Source of the DNA: Humulus lupulus
Taxonomy: Eukaryota; Streptophyta; Magnoliopsida; Rosales; Cannabaceae
NCBI RefSeq assembly: GCF_963169125.1
Contig: NC_084793.1
Coordinates: 135,572,297 to 135,636,296 of the forward strand
Reading direction: 5' to 3'
Length of the DNA stretch: 64,000 bases
Positions 24,520-36,300 of the stretch are shown piece by piece. The first letter of the stretch is position 1; every line of letters begins with the position of its first letter. Below the pieces are notes generated by a model. It did no database searches. It was not told the DNA's origin and worked only from the letters and a program-made list of their open reading frames with translations. The translations under genes were made by a program, and so were the position numbers.

Positions 24520-25960
24520 ATGGAAATTGCCCATGGGGTGGAAGAACCTCAGGAAGGAGGTAACAAGGTTGCCCAAGAAGATGACATTGATCCAAGATTA
24601 GACGAAGATAGGTCTGAGCTCCAAGCGTTGGAAGAGCTTGAGGAAGTTATTATCGACCCAGTAGTAACATCAAGGGTTGTAAAAGTTGGAAAGCATCTTG
24701 GAATCGAAAGGAAGAAGGAGTTGGTCGAGTTTATGAGAAATAACCTAGACGTATTTTCCTTGTCACATGAAGATATGGTGGGAATTAGTATGTATGTCAT
24801 AATGCATACTCTGAATCTGGACAAGAATGTGCCTGAAAAGGTACAGAAACGAAGGCTTTTGGGGAAGGAGCGATCAGAAGCTTTAGAAGAAGAAGTAGCT
24901 CGCATAATTAAGTGTGAATTCATCAGGGAAGCTCAATATCTGACCTGGATTGCTAATTCTTTTTTGGTCCCAAAACCCAAAGGAAAGTGGAGAACTTGCA
25001 TTGACTTCTCCGACCTCAATAAGGCCTATCCTAAGGATTATTTTCCACTACCTCGAATCAATCGGTTGGTAGACGCAACAGCCAGTCATGAGCTCATGTC
25101 TTTTATGGACGTATATTCTGGATATAACCAGATTGCAATGAATCCTGCAGACCAAGAGCACACTAGCTTCATGACTAAGCATAACATATACTACTACAAG
25201 GTTATGCCGTTTGGGCTGAAGAATGTTGGTGTAACGTACCAACTAGTCAATAACATGCTCGTTAACAAGATCGGGAAAAACATTGAAGTGTATGTCGATG
25301 ATATGCTCATTAAATCAAAGACTACCAGTATCCATGTCTCTGACCTGGAAGAATGTTTTGGCGTGTTAAGGAAATATGACATGAAGTTAAACCCTCAGAA
25401 GTGCACCTTTGGGGTTTCATCGAGAAAACTTTTGGGCTTCATAGTCATCACAAGGGGGATAGAGGCAAACCCAGAGAAGATAAGGCCATTATTGGAAATT
25501 TCCTTCTCCAGGTCACGTAAAAAAGTATAGAGCCTAACTGGGAAAGTAGCAGCCTTAAATCGCTTTGTATCAAAATCAACTGACAAGTGTCTTCTGCTCT
25601 ACAGCTTGCTCAGAGGAAACAAAAAGTTTGAGTGGACCGAAGAATGCGAACAGGCATTTCAGAATCTAAAAGCTCACCTGGTTGAACCCCCCATACTATC
25701 AAAACCGCCAACATGAGAATGTTTGCTCTTATACCTTCCTATGACAGAAATGCGGTCGACACCGTATTAGTTAGAGAAGAAAATTGGGCACCGAAACCAG
25801 CGCACTACATGAGTAAAAGGCTTTAGGGAGCTGAATCCAGATATCATTTAATAAAAAAACTCGTGTTTTGCTTGATCTTCGACTCGAGAAAACTCATGCC
25901 TTATTTCCAGTCCCACACCATCCACGTCTTAACTGATTGACCTTTTAGGCAGGTCTTGCA
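24520..25960 (+). pseudogene. TatA reverse transcriptase and first RNase H
   Basis: A 336-codon frame (24520-25530) gives most of the RT: PKPKGKWRTCIDFSDLNKAY, then FMDVYSGYNQIAMNPADQEH, VMPFGLKNVG and the catalytic YVDDMLIKS at about 25290-25315. The downstream thumb has NPQKCTFGV. A stop at 25528 interrupts it just before VAALNRFVSKS, and RNase H text continues to about 25950 with frame changes. The RT catalytic Asp pair is intact, so inactivation is by later stops. Confidence 0.9.
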
Positions 25961-26059
25961 AAAGCCTGAAACATCGAGACATTTGCTTAAGTGGGCCATC
26001 GAACTTAGCCAATTTGATATATTGTATATGCCATGCACAACAATCTAGAGTCAAGCGCT

Positions 26060-26530
26060 CCCTTATTTTATGGCACAATGCACAGGTTTTCAAGACAGGC
26101 AAATGAGAGAACCAGTGCAAGAGTTATGGAAACTCTTCGCTGATGGATTAGCAAACAAAAATGGATCTGGAGCTAGGAAAATTCTAATCTTACCTGAGGG
26201 ACATCGATTCCATATAGCCTTAAGGTTTGGGTTCGAGGCAACCAACAATGAAGCAGAATACATAGCTCTATTAACAGGATTACAAGTGGCAAAGGAACTA
26301 AAAGCAAAGGGAATCGCATGTTATAGTTATTCTCATCTCATGGTAAATCAGATATTGGGGGAATATCAAGCTCGAGGTATCAAAATGGTGGCTTATCTAG
26401 CTAAGGTTAAAAATGAGTTGTCTCGAGTTTTGCTGCATATAGCAGCTGCCCCATGAGCATAACTCAGATGCTGATGCCTTAGCCCAACTTTCCACCACCA
26501 AAGAAGTTGATGCAAAAAACATGGTCCCAG
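26060..26530 (+). pseudogene. TatA second, archaeal-type RNase H
   Basis: A second RNase H domain follows the first: LFADGLANKNGSGARKIL, then ATNNEAEYIALLTGLQVAKE, CYSYSHLMVNQI, and HNSDADALAQLS near 26457-26495 after a frame change. Plant Tat elements are known to have acquired this extra RNase H. The first catalytic Asp (FADG), Glu (NNEAEY) and last Asp are present, but the Asp expected in the SDSxL motif is Tyr (SYSHL), which should abolish activity. Confidence 0.85.
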
Positions 26531-26599
26531 TAGATTTCTTAGAACAACCAAGCATAACGAAAGAACCGTTAAGGTTGGAAGGATTGAAACAAAACCGAC

Positions 26600-27830
26600 C
26601 TGGATAACCCCCCATAGTGGAATACCTCACAACTGGTAAACTACCAAATGATCGAAAGGATACAAGAAAAATGTTATATCAAGTCCCACTGTATGTTATG
26701 ATTGAGGGAATTCTACACCGACGAGGGCATCCTCTGCCTCTCCTGCGGTGTGTTCTACCCGAAGAAGCACAAAACATCCTACAAGAGACACATGAAGGAT
26801 ACTGCGGAGATCACACTGGGGGGCAAAACCTAGCTCTAAAGATATTGAGGTAGGGCTATTATTGGCCTACACTCAAAAAGGATTTGACTTCGTACGCAAG
26901 GAAATGTGACAAGTGCCAACGCTTTGCCACGGTTACTCGAACAGTGCCCATGGACTTAACCATGATTTCATCACCTTGGAAATTTTCAATATGGGGGATC
27001 GACCTCATTGGTTCATTACCAACATGAAAAGGAGGAGTTCGCTATATGGTTGTTGCCATAGACAACTTCAAGAACTGGGTCAAGGCCGAGCATGTGGCAA
27101 CCCTAACCTCGATGAGAGTTCTGGATTTCGTAGTAAAGAACGTCATATGTGATTTTTGGCTCCTAAAGAAGATCGTGTCTGATAACGGAACTAGGTTCGA
27201 TAGTGTTCTTTTCACAAAGTTTTGTGAGAAGTACGACATAACCAAGAGTTTCTCTTCAGTGGCATATCCACAAACTAATGGGGAGGTCGAGGTTGTAAAT
27301 AAAACCCTAAAGATGAGTTTAAAGAAACGACTAGATGAAGAAAATGGATTATGTTCCGAGCAGCTCCCGCGAGTACTTTGGGCCTATAGGACCTCACATC
27401 CCACCTCGACAAGGCATACTCCCTTCTCTTTAACCTATGGATGTGAGGCTATTCTCCCAATTGAAGCACTAGTGATGACTCATAGAGAGAAAACCTTCTT
27501 TCAAGATCGAAACCACGAATTTCCCAATGCCTCTCTAGATTTGATCGGTGAAATGCGGGAATACTCACAATTACAACTTGCCGATTATCAATAGAGATTT
27601 ATGCGTTACTTTAACTCGAAGGTAAAAGGATGCAAACTAGAACTGGGTGATTTCAAAGGGGCTTTTGGTGAGTAAGAATCCTAAAGATGGTGTTTTGGGG
27701 CCGATCTGGGAAGGACCATACCAGATCATGGAAATGTTATGAGAAGGAGCATTCAAACTAGCTTGGTTAAATGAAGAGTTGGTACCACGGACCCGGAATG
27801 CTCTACATCTTAAAAAATACTATCGATAAT
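26600..27830 (+). pseudogene. TatA integrase
   Basis: The HHCC zinc finger is visible at about 26790-26930 (THEGYCGDH then CDKCQRF). The core has the first Asp in GIDLIG, the second in IVSDNGTRFD at 27170-27205, and Glu in TNGEVEVVNKTLKMSLKKR near 27270-27330. The best continuous frame is 27046-27594 (182 codons) and ends at a stop after EMREYSQLQLADYQ. The C-terminal part then follows in pieces to about 27830 (RYFNSKVKG, LGDF). Stops at 26852, 27029 and 27592 and frame changes make it non-functional. Confidence 0.9.
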
Positions 27831-28192
27831 AGGACGACTTTGTTAATTTTTTATGTTTTCAATATTTTTTTATGCAAGGCTTATTTATAAAAGCCATTCT
27901 ATTTAAATAACACGGGATCGCTATCTGTCTATCTTATTCTCATGATGTATCACGTACTCATTTTGTAAAAGCGACCTAGAATACCAATAAATTTTGATTT
28001 CTTGGGGGGCATATAACCCTCAATGAGTCTTTAAAAATATTTAGTGTGATTGGACAAAACTTTATACTTATAATTTTGAAAAGTGATTATTCAACAACTT
28101 TTTAAAGCTAGCTCGAATTTTCAATGAAATTTCAAATATGAACTAAGTTAGGACAATTAAAAAAAAAAAAAAAAACCTAGAATTCAACTAGA
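27831..28192 (+). other. TatA non-coding stretch after pol
   Basis: AT-rich, with no gene. It contains an A17 run at 28159-28175 just before the tandem repeats. Confidence 0.7.
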
Positions 28193-28403
28193 GAATCCTA
28201 GATATAAATAGGTCTGAGGCCTGATTCCTAACAAGTATAACGCTATTAGGCGGGCAAAACTCCTGGATATTACCAGGTCTGAGGCCTGTTTCCTATGCGT
28301 ATAACACTATTAGGTGGGTAAACTCCCGGATATAACCAGGTCCGAGACATGAATCCTAACAGGTATAACGCTAATAGACGAGAAAATTCCTGGGTATAAC
28401 TAG
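28193..28403 (+). repeat. TatA tandem repeat, ~64-bp unit, ~3.3 copies
   Basis: Units begin (a)ctcctggatat-accaggtc and contain tataacgctattaggcggg; successive copies are about 63-65 bp with several mismatches each. It lies between the end of pol and the antisense gene, the same place as the TatB array, which fits the known hypervariable tandem-repeat-rich 3' region of Tat-like elements. Confidence 0.85.
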
Positions 28404-29202
28404 AACATCGACCAGAATTAACTAGTCGAGCCAATAAAAATCTATCTCGATCTAAAGATAGCCCCTATGATTGCGATTATGCAAGAACTTAAAATTCATG
28501 AGCATAGCAAGAAAATAGATTAGGGGAACAAAAATAGATCATAAAATAATAAACTTGTACTAACAGGTATATGAATATCACGAGGAGGAATAACCTCAAA
28601 CTAAGCCCGAAGGCGATTGTTTCATCTTGTGAAAGTTTAATTACAAGGGATAATTAAAAAAAACTAAAGTAAAAAAAAGGAGAGATGAGGGCACCTTATA
28701 AATCACTGAGCTCTGGTAACTTTCCCTTGTGATATTACCTCATCGTCACCCACCTCAACAGCCCCAAAATCTTCCACGTTCTTAAAGGGCTCTTGTGAGA
28801 GTTGGTTTTTGAGCTTGGTAAGATAATGCCCCCAGAGCTTCGCATATAGAAAGGAAAAATCCCCTTCCTAGTTGTTTTCCCAACACTGGTAAATCATCTC
28901 CTCTAGGGCATTCATTACTTTACCAAAATTCAGTTTGCTTGTTCGACATTCTACATCTCATTCTTGTCATTCTCCTATGCTTTGACTTCGACCTCAAACA
29001 GTTTATGTTTGAGCACAATGACTTCCTCAAGTTTCTTGTTAAGGCTGTCAACCATGACCTGTAGTTGGTCTCGTCGCTGGCTCATCTCAATGACCTGTTT
29101 CTTAGCAATTCATTTGTTGCCTTGGTATGCAGCCAGGGCGGCTCTGAGCTCATCTGTTTTAGCTCAGATCCGGGTGATGCTGTGAATTTTAGCTAAACAA
29201 GA

Positions 29203-29288
29203 CTACAAAAGAAAAATACATGACAGGATTAGCTCGAGGAGGTAAAAACAAAAGGGAAAATAATATAGGAGGAAAAAGGATAACTTAC
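29203..29288 (-). other. TatA antisense-gene intron (phase 0)
   Basis: Minus strand: donor CT/GTAAGTTA at 29288 and acceptor TTTTCTTTTGTAG at 29203, 86 bp. The upstream exon ends on a whole codon (ACT) and the downstream exon begins on a whole codon (TCT) in the frame of the coiled coil, so removing it keeps the frame. The equivalent TatB intron is at 37039-37136. Confidence 0.75.
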
Positions 29289-29776
29289 AGTCAAGTTCAT
29301 CCCCAAGGCTTACTCCAGGATGCCCCTTGGCGAACGCTCCCTTATGGCCCTCAGGTCCTTAACGTTCGCTTGGTTGGCATAACCCACCATGTGGTCTGCC
29401 ATGTCATGGAGGGGTCCTCGAAGTGCTTCTAGGATCCTTGAAACCTCGAGTGACTTGACTGGGAGCTTCAAATCCTCGGACTGCATACCTAGGATCTGAT
29501 CAAACAGAGCTCCGCCTCGAGCAACTTGAGGGACTGCGGCAGGGTCGCGAGGATGAGGAGGAGGAGCCTCGTGAACGATAACTGTAGTTACCTGGGTTGG
29601 TGGTTGTTTTTGCTGTAACTGCTTCTGAGTGGAGTTGGAACCTTTATCCTTTGCAGGGGATCTGGTGAAAGCTCTGGCTTTGGAGGTGCTTTTATTCGAT
29701 ATTCTCATCTTCTTGACGATGGGTCCAGTCCCAATCCCACCAGATTTGAAAGCGCTCTTCAGGTCTATATCTTCGC

Positions 29777-29860
29777 CTGCAAAAGCACGAGCCGAAAATT
29801 TAGATCCAAGAAATGGCTTGTTAGGGTAATACAAAGCAAAGAAAAGAACAAGAGCGCTAC
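29777..29860 (-). other. TatA antisense-gene candidate second intron
   Basis: Minus strand: GAGG/GTAGCG at 29860 and TGCTTTTGCAG/GC at 29777. It is 84 bp, a multiple of three without stops, so the unspliced frame also reads through. Splicing joins a Ser-rich stretch to GEDIDLKSAFK with matching phase (one base plus two). Less certain than the 29203-29288 intron. Confidence 0.5.
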
Positions 29861-31323
29861 CCTCCGAGCTAGAGGAGGAAATTACTATGATCAACTTCGG
29901 ATTACGAACCCATCTAGGTAAAAACTCTAACTCTTGGACTATCAAGGGAGGGGGAGACTCTAACATTATTACATTTTGGGAAGACTCATCTGGACTAGAC
30001 TCATGCACGACCTGCTTAATACCCAGAGTAAAAACACCCTGATAAAAGGAAGGCCACGAAAAAAGGTTTGTGCCATATTCCTCAAAAATGGCTGATCTAA
30101 AATAAAGAGCGTTCTCTACCACTATGATACACCGGGAGTATTTTTGGTCGTAGCGGACAACCAAGTGATCCACACACTAAAGGAGGGTCACGTTCAGGTC
30201 TGAATCAATCGGGTGTCGACTCACGAGCTGCCTTGGGTTGAATCTAACTAGCCTAAAAGTGGCAGCATCTCAGTTTAATTATCTATATGGGTTACCTTGG
30301 CCGGAGGTGCCAGCTGCTACCCCCGATTCAGCTCGCCCTTGGTCAGTATGTTTTCCATCTTGAGAGACCTTTCTTTTGCACACCAGCTATGCAACCTCCT
30401 CCTCTTCTTCATCATCTTCAATGGTAGGGATGAGTTCTTGAAGAGGAGGGAGCTCAGGGAAGGACCTCAAGCTCTGATAGCCAGTGTCTGATCTTTCTGG
30501 ATCAGTGTACAGGCCACCATGGTCGTGTCATTAACTACCATACAGAGCTCCTTCTCCTTGCTAGGAATATGAGCCATCGTCTCATATTGACCTCTGAGGG
30601 TCTATGACCGCCCCGTTCTCTTATATATACTTGCACAAAGTAACAACTCAATCAGAATATCTATAAACTTGATTAAAAAGGAATTTAATTACAAAGTTCA
30701 AGGATCTAAGAAACTTATGAGGATGATTGAAATACCGATGGGTGCAGTTCTTGAACCCATTTGACATGAAGAATCAATCATTTTAGTCATTTGGGTGGCT
30801 GGGGAGGTCGATGACGGAGCTCCTATTGAGGTAGTAGAAGCCATCACCTCCCCCCTTTTGTTTAGGGTGGGCATTGAGACAAAAGAAGTAAATGATGTCA
30901 GCGAGGGTGGGAACCTCCCACTCGTGCTTCAAGTATATATATTTCAGCCCCACCAAAAGTCGATACAAATTGGGGGGAAGTTGGAATGGTGCTAGTTCAA
31001 AGTAGTTCAAAAATCTACGAAATACTTGTCCAAAGGGAGAAAGGCACCTGCCTTCAGGTGCTCATCACTCGAGGCCCCGAAGTTATCCTGAAGTGGAGTG
31101 CATCTCCACTCTCCTTCCGGCAGAGGGCGGGCAACAAGACCCTCAGACCCCAATTTGATCTTATGATTAAAAAAAAATTTATTCACCTTACCCTGAGTCT
31201 TTATACGGGATTCGATGCTTTCATCCTCAAAACAGTGTTGTGGTCAACTACGATCTCCCTATCCACTACTGGGCTGAAGCGAGGAATAGGGGAGCTCGCA
31301 ATTGACTTCTTCCATTGGGCCAT

Positions 31324-32263
31324 GATTTAGCTCGCCTGAGGACAAAGAGGCCTATTAGAGGCAACCTAAGATAAAATCTTGCTACGGTTATAAAGGTATG
31401 GCAACTTGAGGGTTTGAACTCGACCTATTCAACCTAAGATGTATACGAGCTAAGATTTCCCCTAGCACAAATACGAGTACGTACTTACGGTCAGTGACCA
31501 CACATTGTTAACTCGAGAAACCCCTGATACTTCGGGATCTACATGTCAGACCCCATACCTTTTTGGAAAGCGTTTAATACAAAACCACTTGAGAAACCAT
31601 AACCCTTAAGATACCCAGAATTGAACCTAAGAACCCTCAAATTTTTATACAGACACTCAGACGATCCTCTTGTAAAACCCAAAAAATCACCTGTTTCTTT
31701 TTGTACACTGTATCTAATTAGACCTAATGCTATTGTTTTTGGAATAACAAAAACCCATACTAAACTCAAACATAAACGAAGTAAGAAAATGTGCTGGAAA
31801 ATTTCATAAAACTTTTTCAAAAATAAGGAGAATGAATTTAAATCGGAAATAGATACACTTACAGATTGGATGTTTGGTCGAGGGAAGTGATGGCAGCGCC
31901 AAAGATAGAAGCCTGAAAGCTTTTGGAGAATGAGAGAATGTCAAAGGTTTTGAGAAGGGAAAGGAAAATTTTTGAATGCAAAGGTGGTGAGGTTCAGGTC
32001 TATTTCTCCTATTTAAATGTAAACTATGGGAACAAATCTAGACCTCCTGATTAGGTCAGTTCGGGATCAAAGGGCCTAGATAAAATAACCCCTGCGATGG
32101 CAAAAAGTTGGAAGGACAACTGTCACATTACTCGAAACCCAAACAAGCACCTATTATAGACTAACACGTGTTTCAGACTCAAGTAGTGGGTGGGCACGAT
32201 TTCACATAACAGAAGCTTAAAACCCCTACTGTACATGTCAGAAGTGACATCATTCATGAGTAG
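31324..32263. other. TatA region between antisense gene and polypurine tract
   Basis: About 940 bp without recognisable coding. As it lies upstream of the antisense start codon, it would have to hold the antisense promoter; I see no unambiguous promoter element in it. Confidence 0.5.
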
Positions 32264-32279
32264 GAGCTTGGGGGGAAAA
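32264..32279 (+). other. TatA polypurine tract
   Basis: The run gagcttggggggaaaa ends exactly at the 3' LTR start TGTTGTACCCC. Confidence 0.85.
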
Positions 32280-32927
32280 TGTTGTACCCCAAAATAAATA
32301 TGAACTGAATTACTTAGCACGAGGTATAGTAGGTAGATAAGCGCATGAAGAAAGTGTACAGATAGAGTATCTAGCTAACTCTGAAGTGAGCGGCTCGATT
32401 TCAACTTGACAACTTACGACAACAAAATAAATTTCAGATTTCCTCTTACGCCGAAAACCTAGTTCGAGTTGCAAGATGGCCAAATCGCCTTTTTGAAACT
32501 CTAATCTTAGCCTGTGTCAAGTTAGGTTAGTCCTGAGGCATTCAGATCGAAGAAAGTCATCAGCTCGCGGAAGCCTGGTCATGATGCAGAGTGAATGATC
32601 CCAAAAGACTCGGAGATTCCTTATACGTTCATTAATCCCCAAATTTTGTTACACATTTATTACCCGAGATAACGAATGAAAATTCATTAGGCAATCATGT
32701 CCCTATGTAAATTGAATATTATCCAAATTTATTATTTACCATATTTATGTACACGGTTACCCAAAGTTGTCCAGGAAAACTCTCTATAAATACCAAGGGA
32801 ATGGATAGAAAAAGGTACCCGATTCTTTATATACTAAAACTCTTCTAAAATTGTCAAGAACAATTACACCTAGATCCCTAAAGAGATCAATAAGATTGTC
32901 TCATGGGCTAGGTGGATTTTAACCACT
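32280..32927 (+). repeat. TatA 3' LTR, first part
   Basis: The first 648 bp of the 3' LTR, ending with the target site ccact (32923-32927) where TatB inserted; the last 123 bp are at 40941-41063. A TATA box (tctataaatacc, about 32799-32811) is intact here. Confidence 0.9.
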
Positions 32928-32949
32928 TGCTAATGAGTTCCCTCTCCCT

Positions 32950-34522
32950 TAATCACCACAGGTACCGAACTCCGGCCGGCAGGACCCGAGCCCCTCTACC
33001 CGTAGGCGTGATAGGCATCCCCGGGTCCATTTCGTGAGCTCAAGTTCGAAATATCGATTCTATGAAGAAGAAATACGTGAGCTCCACCGTAAAAACCAAA
33101 GGTTGGAGACCACCCTGGAGAACATGCAAGAGGTTCTGAATGGCCTATTGCAGGGTAAGTCAAGCGGGACCTTGCCTAAGAGGAAGGAGAAAGGTCAGGA
33201 GGGGGTGGAGACCACCATACCAGTAGATGATGGGAGGACCCGGCACTCTACCAGTAACACCCCCCGAGCGAAGCGACGTGAACATCCTGAACCACCGAAG
33301 CAAGCCCAGAAACCAGAGCCAAGGTTCAACGCTGCCCTTCGCAATGAGGACGAGGTCACCTCTAAGAGAGCACCCTCAGATTTACGGGAGGCGCACAATA
33401 AAAGAGGGCGGGTAAGGGGACCACGCCCCCTATGGCGCCTCGGAAGGGCAAAGGGGAGGGTGATCCGAACCCATCTGCTTTAAAGGACTCCCTAAGCAAG
33501 AGAAGGCAGGACTTAGACATAGAAATGAAGAGCCTGCGAATTTTTTAGGAGGAGTTCGACCATGAGTCACCCTTCGTCAGGGAGATCCAGGCCATCAGGC
33601 TCCCTTCCATCTTTAAAGTGCTCCACATGACCCCCTATGAAGGAAGCACAGATCTGAAATATCATATAGATACATTTAACGACCTGATGAAGCTGAGGGG
33701 AATTGGCAGCGGGGCGAGTTGTCATTGCTTCGCTGTCACATTAAAAGGACCTGCGTACAAATGGTTCAAGAGGCTTAGACCGGGGTCCATCCGATCTTGG
33801 CAACAACTTTATGATGAATTCCTCCAGCAACACCACACTGTGCAAGACTACGCGATGCCAGGCACCAACCTCGCCAATGTGAGAAAGGAGAAAACGAGAG
33901 TCTGAAGAGCTATATCCACAGGTTCAACATGGAGGTGGCTAAGGTAGGAAGCCTGACCCGCCGAGAGCTGAAAATGGCCATCACGGCAGGAGTATGCCCA
34001 GGGAGCAAGTTATGGGATTACATGCTCAAGAGAGAGGTCACAGACTTGGATGATTTCTATGAGCGGGCACAAAAGTACATTCGCGTGGAGGATAGTCACG
34101 AGAACCACAAGGCTGGAAAAGGCCCATCGCCCCCAAAACCTTCAGTTCGGGATAACCAAAGCGGTGCAAAGAAGAAGGGGGTTTATGAGGGAACGAGGGA
34201 TGATCGACCCCGGAAGCACCAACACTCTGATGAGCGCACACAGAGCCCCTACACCTTTTACACTGGCCTCACCCACGCGAGGGAAGATATTTTCATTACA
34301 AACGGAAACCAGGTCCCTTTCAAAAGGCCCCCGCTAATAAAAAAAGATCGGTCTAAAAGAGACCCCAGCAAGTATTGCCAATATCACAAGGATATCGGCC
34401 ACACCACCGTGGAGTGCAACCATTTGAAGGTGGAAATTGAGGAACTCATCCGCAGAGGATATTTGGGCAGGTATGTGCGCAAGGATAGTCAGAGGCCAGA
34501 AGAAGGAGTGTCCCCACCGTAG
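32950..34522 (+). pseudogene. TatB gag
   Basis: Starts within the insertion edge. The N-terminal frame shows VSSSSKYRFYEEEIRELHRK followed by a helical stretch (NQRLETTLENMQEVLNGLL), then a charged linker. The capsid part at 33618-33905 has MTPYEGSTDLKYHIDTFNDL and GPAYKWFKRLRPGSIRSW, and continues at 33929-34120 (GSLTRRELKMAI, EVTDLDDFYERAQKYI). The nucleocapsid knuckle at 34376-34417 is C-x2-H-x4-H-x4-C, not CCHC. Frame changes occur between 33483 and 33618 and near 33906-33928, and a TAG at 34520 separates it from the protease. The normal N-terminal start appears lost with the 5' end. Confidence 0.85.
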
Positions 34523-35245
34523 GCACGAGAGGAGGCCCCAGAAGTGCAAGGGGAGGTCAAGACCATCTTTGGAGGACCAGGATTCGGAGGCGATTCAAGG
34601 AAGGGGCGAGACAAGTACGCCAAGGAGGCCCGACGAAGTCCACCACCTTGTGTTTTAAGTTTGGAGCAACGCCCCCCGAAGGGCTTCAAGGGCGAGAATG
34701 ACTCAATAACTTTCACTGAAGAAGATGAGCAGGGGGTGCATTTCCCTCTTAATGACCCCCTGGTGCTAACTTCCCAGCTTGCTAACATGAGGGTACATCG
34801 GGTCTTGGTGGATAACGGGAGCTCTGTGGACATCTTGTATCGACCGGCACTGGAACAGATGGGATTGAGCCTCCGTCACCTAAAGCTTTGCACTACGAAT
34901 TTGTATGGGTTTACGGGAGATCTGATGCAACCCCTGGAGGCAATCAAATTAGCCTTCACCATGGGGGAGCAACCCAGGAAAACCACCGTAATGGCTAACT
35001 TTGTCGTGGTGGATTGCACCTCAGCCGTCAATGCGGTATTAAGGAGACCCTCTCTGAGAGAATTGAAGGTGATAACTTCTGTGTATCACCTAGCTATGAA
35101 ATTCCCAACCCCCGGGGGAGTATCATGCGTGAAAGGGGAGTATAAGGAAGTGAGGGAATGCTATAACATGTCCCTCCGCGCAGCCACCAAACCATTTATA
35201 CCGATGGCAATGGTTGTGTATGAAGGAGCGACCCACACAAGTTAG
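34523..35245 (+). pseudogene. TatB aspartic protease
   Basis: In the same frame as the end of gag, after one TAG. The catalytic segment VLVDNGSSVDILYRPALEQM lies near 34800-34860 with the D-N-G-S-S form found in Tat elements. It is followed by LYGFTGDLMQPLEAIKLAFT and, at 35020-35060, NAVLRRPSLRELK. The domain itself looks intact. The frame ends at 35245 and LDPRVTEP-like text in another frame marks the point where RT should begin. What follows is the post-integrase type region, so a large internal deletion is inferred. Confidence 0.85.
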
Positions 35246-35589
35246 ATCCGCACAAGATTGGACCCTCGGGTTACAGAGCCTCTCGAGAAGTGCTACCAGC
35301 AAGGCTTCGGCACTCAATGCAAAAAGAACCTATGTTTAGTTTGTTCCTCGTTGTTTTAGCTTAAGTAAGTAAGAATCAAAGAGTCTACCTAGGTAACCTC
35401 CTAATTAGATGTAACCCCTTTTATTTACAAAGTTGGCTGTAAACCGCATGCTATGAATGAAACTGTTTGCAACTTCATATGTTGTTTTTCTTCGATGGGC
35501 GAGCATCAGCCAAAGTGCCTGCCGAAATAAATTTCACCAAACACTTGGGGGGCAAGACAGGAGGCAAAAACATACAGTCAACAGGGGGA
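35246..35589 (+). other. TatB spacer between protease and tandem repeats
   Basis: No gene. It contains the remnant text of the deletion junction (to about 35290) and an acacttggggggcaag run at about 35539-35554 that looks like, but is not, the final polypurine tract. Confidence 0.6.
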
Positions 35590-36300
35590 ACCTAAAAAAA
35601 AAAAGGGCTCCTAAAAAGGACCCTCTAACGGAGGATCCTAAAAAGGACCCCTTGCCCTCCTAAAAAGGAGGCTCCTAAAAAGGACCCTCTATCAGGAGGA
35701 TGGAAAAAAGGACCCATTGCCCTCCTAAAAAGGAGGCTCCTAAAAAGGGCCCTCTAACAGGGATCTTAAAAAGGGCCCTCTATCAGGAGGACCCTAAAAA
35801 CGATCCTTCATCAGGAGGACTCAAAAGGGACCATGACCCTAAAAAGGACCCTTTAGCGGGGGATCCCAGAGGGACCCCTTATATCAGGGCCTTAAGCGAA
35901 GTCCTTACAAGGCATCCCCTGGGTTCAAAAGGATTAGCTACCCTTGTGGACATCAAGGAGGCCAAAGGGACTTACAAAAAAAAACTATGGTAACGACAGT
36001 AATAAGTCTAGAGCGGCCACCAAGTCGTTTAGCCAAAAAGGGTCCTAAAAGAGACCCTTGCAAAAATAGTAGTATGAATAACGACGAGAAGGATGCTTCT
36101 CGCAACAAGTAATAAGCGCGCGCAAGAATATATAAAAGGATAGCTAGGACCCAAGGGGTTAAAATATCCTTATAAGAGTAATCAAGAGGCACCAAAAGAG
36201 GTCCCAGTGAACCCTTTCACATGGGCTCCAAAGGACCTCCAGCCTGGTAAATAAAAGAGGGGAACCAACCAAACCCCATCATACAGGCTTAAAAGGGCCT
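35590..36300 (+). repeat. TatB purine-rich minisatellite (cctaaaaaggaccct units)
   Basis: About 14 degenerate copies of a roughly 25-30-bp unit of the type cctaaaaaggaccctctatc-aggagga, densest at 35590-35880 and decaying to about 36300. It occupies the same slot as the 64-bp array of TatA but is unrelated in sequence. Frames such as 35457-35993 (KKDPL repeats) are products of this repeat and not genes. Confidence 0.9.

Larger units (their letters stand above)
28690..31323 (-). pseudogene. TatA antisense gene (gypsy-type transposon domain plus coiled coil), with introns
   Basis: On the strand opposite to gag-pol. A start codon at 31321-31323 gives MAQWKKSIASSPIPRFSPVV. The domain near 30783-31080 (YFELAPFQLPPNLYRLLVGL, PKQKGGGDGFYYL) resembles the Pfam 'putative gypsy type transposon' family (PF04195). 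It continues at 29310-30173 with a Ser/Pro-rich linker (PPTQVTTVIVHEAPPPHPRD). After an intron at 29203-29288 the frame gives a coiled coil (KTDELRAALAAYQGNK, SQRRDQLQVMVDSLNKKLEE). Stops (for example 29310 and 29158) and a one-base frameshift near 31010 show it has decayed. Antisense genes are known in Grande, Retand and other Tat elements; their function is not established. The donor-like ACTCAG/GTAAGG near 31190 may mark another, shortened intron. Confidence 0.75.

Noticed and set aside
35539..35554. Polypurine tract and second LTR start in TatB
   Set aside because: No LTR-like sequence follows; the antisense gene and the real LTR lie further on.
35457..35993. Lys/Asp/Pro-rich frames
   Set aside because: Translation of the cctaaaaaggaccct minisatellite.
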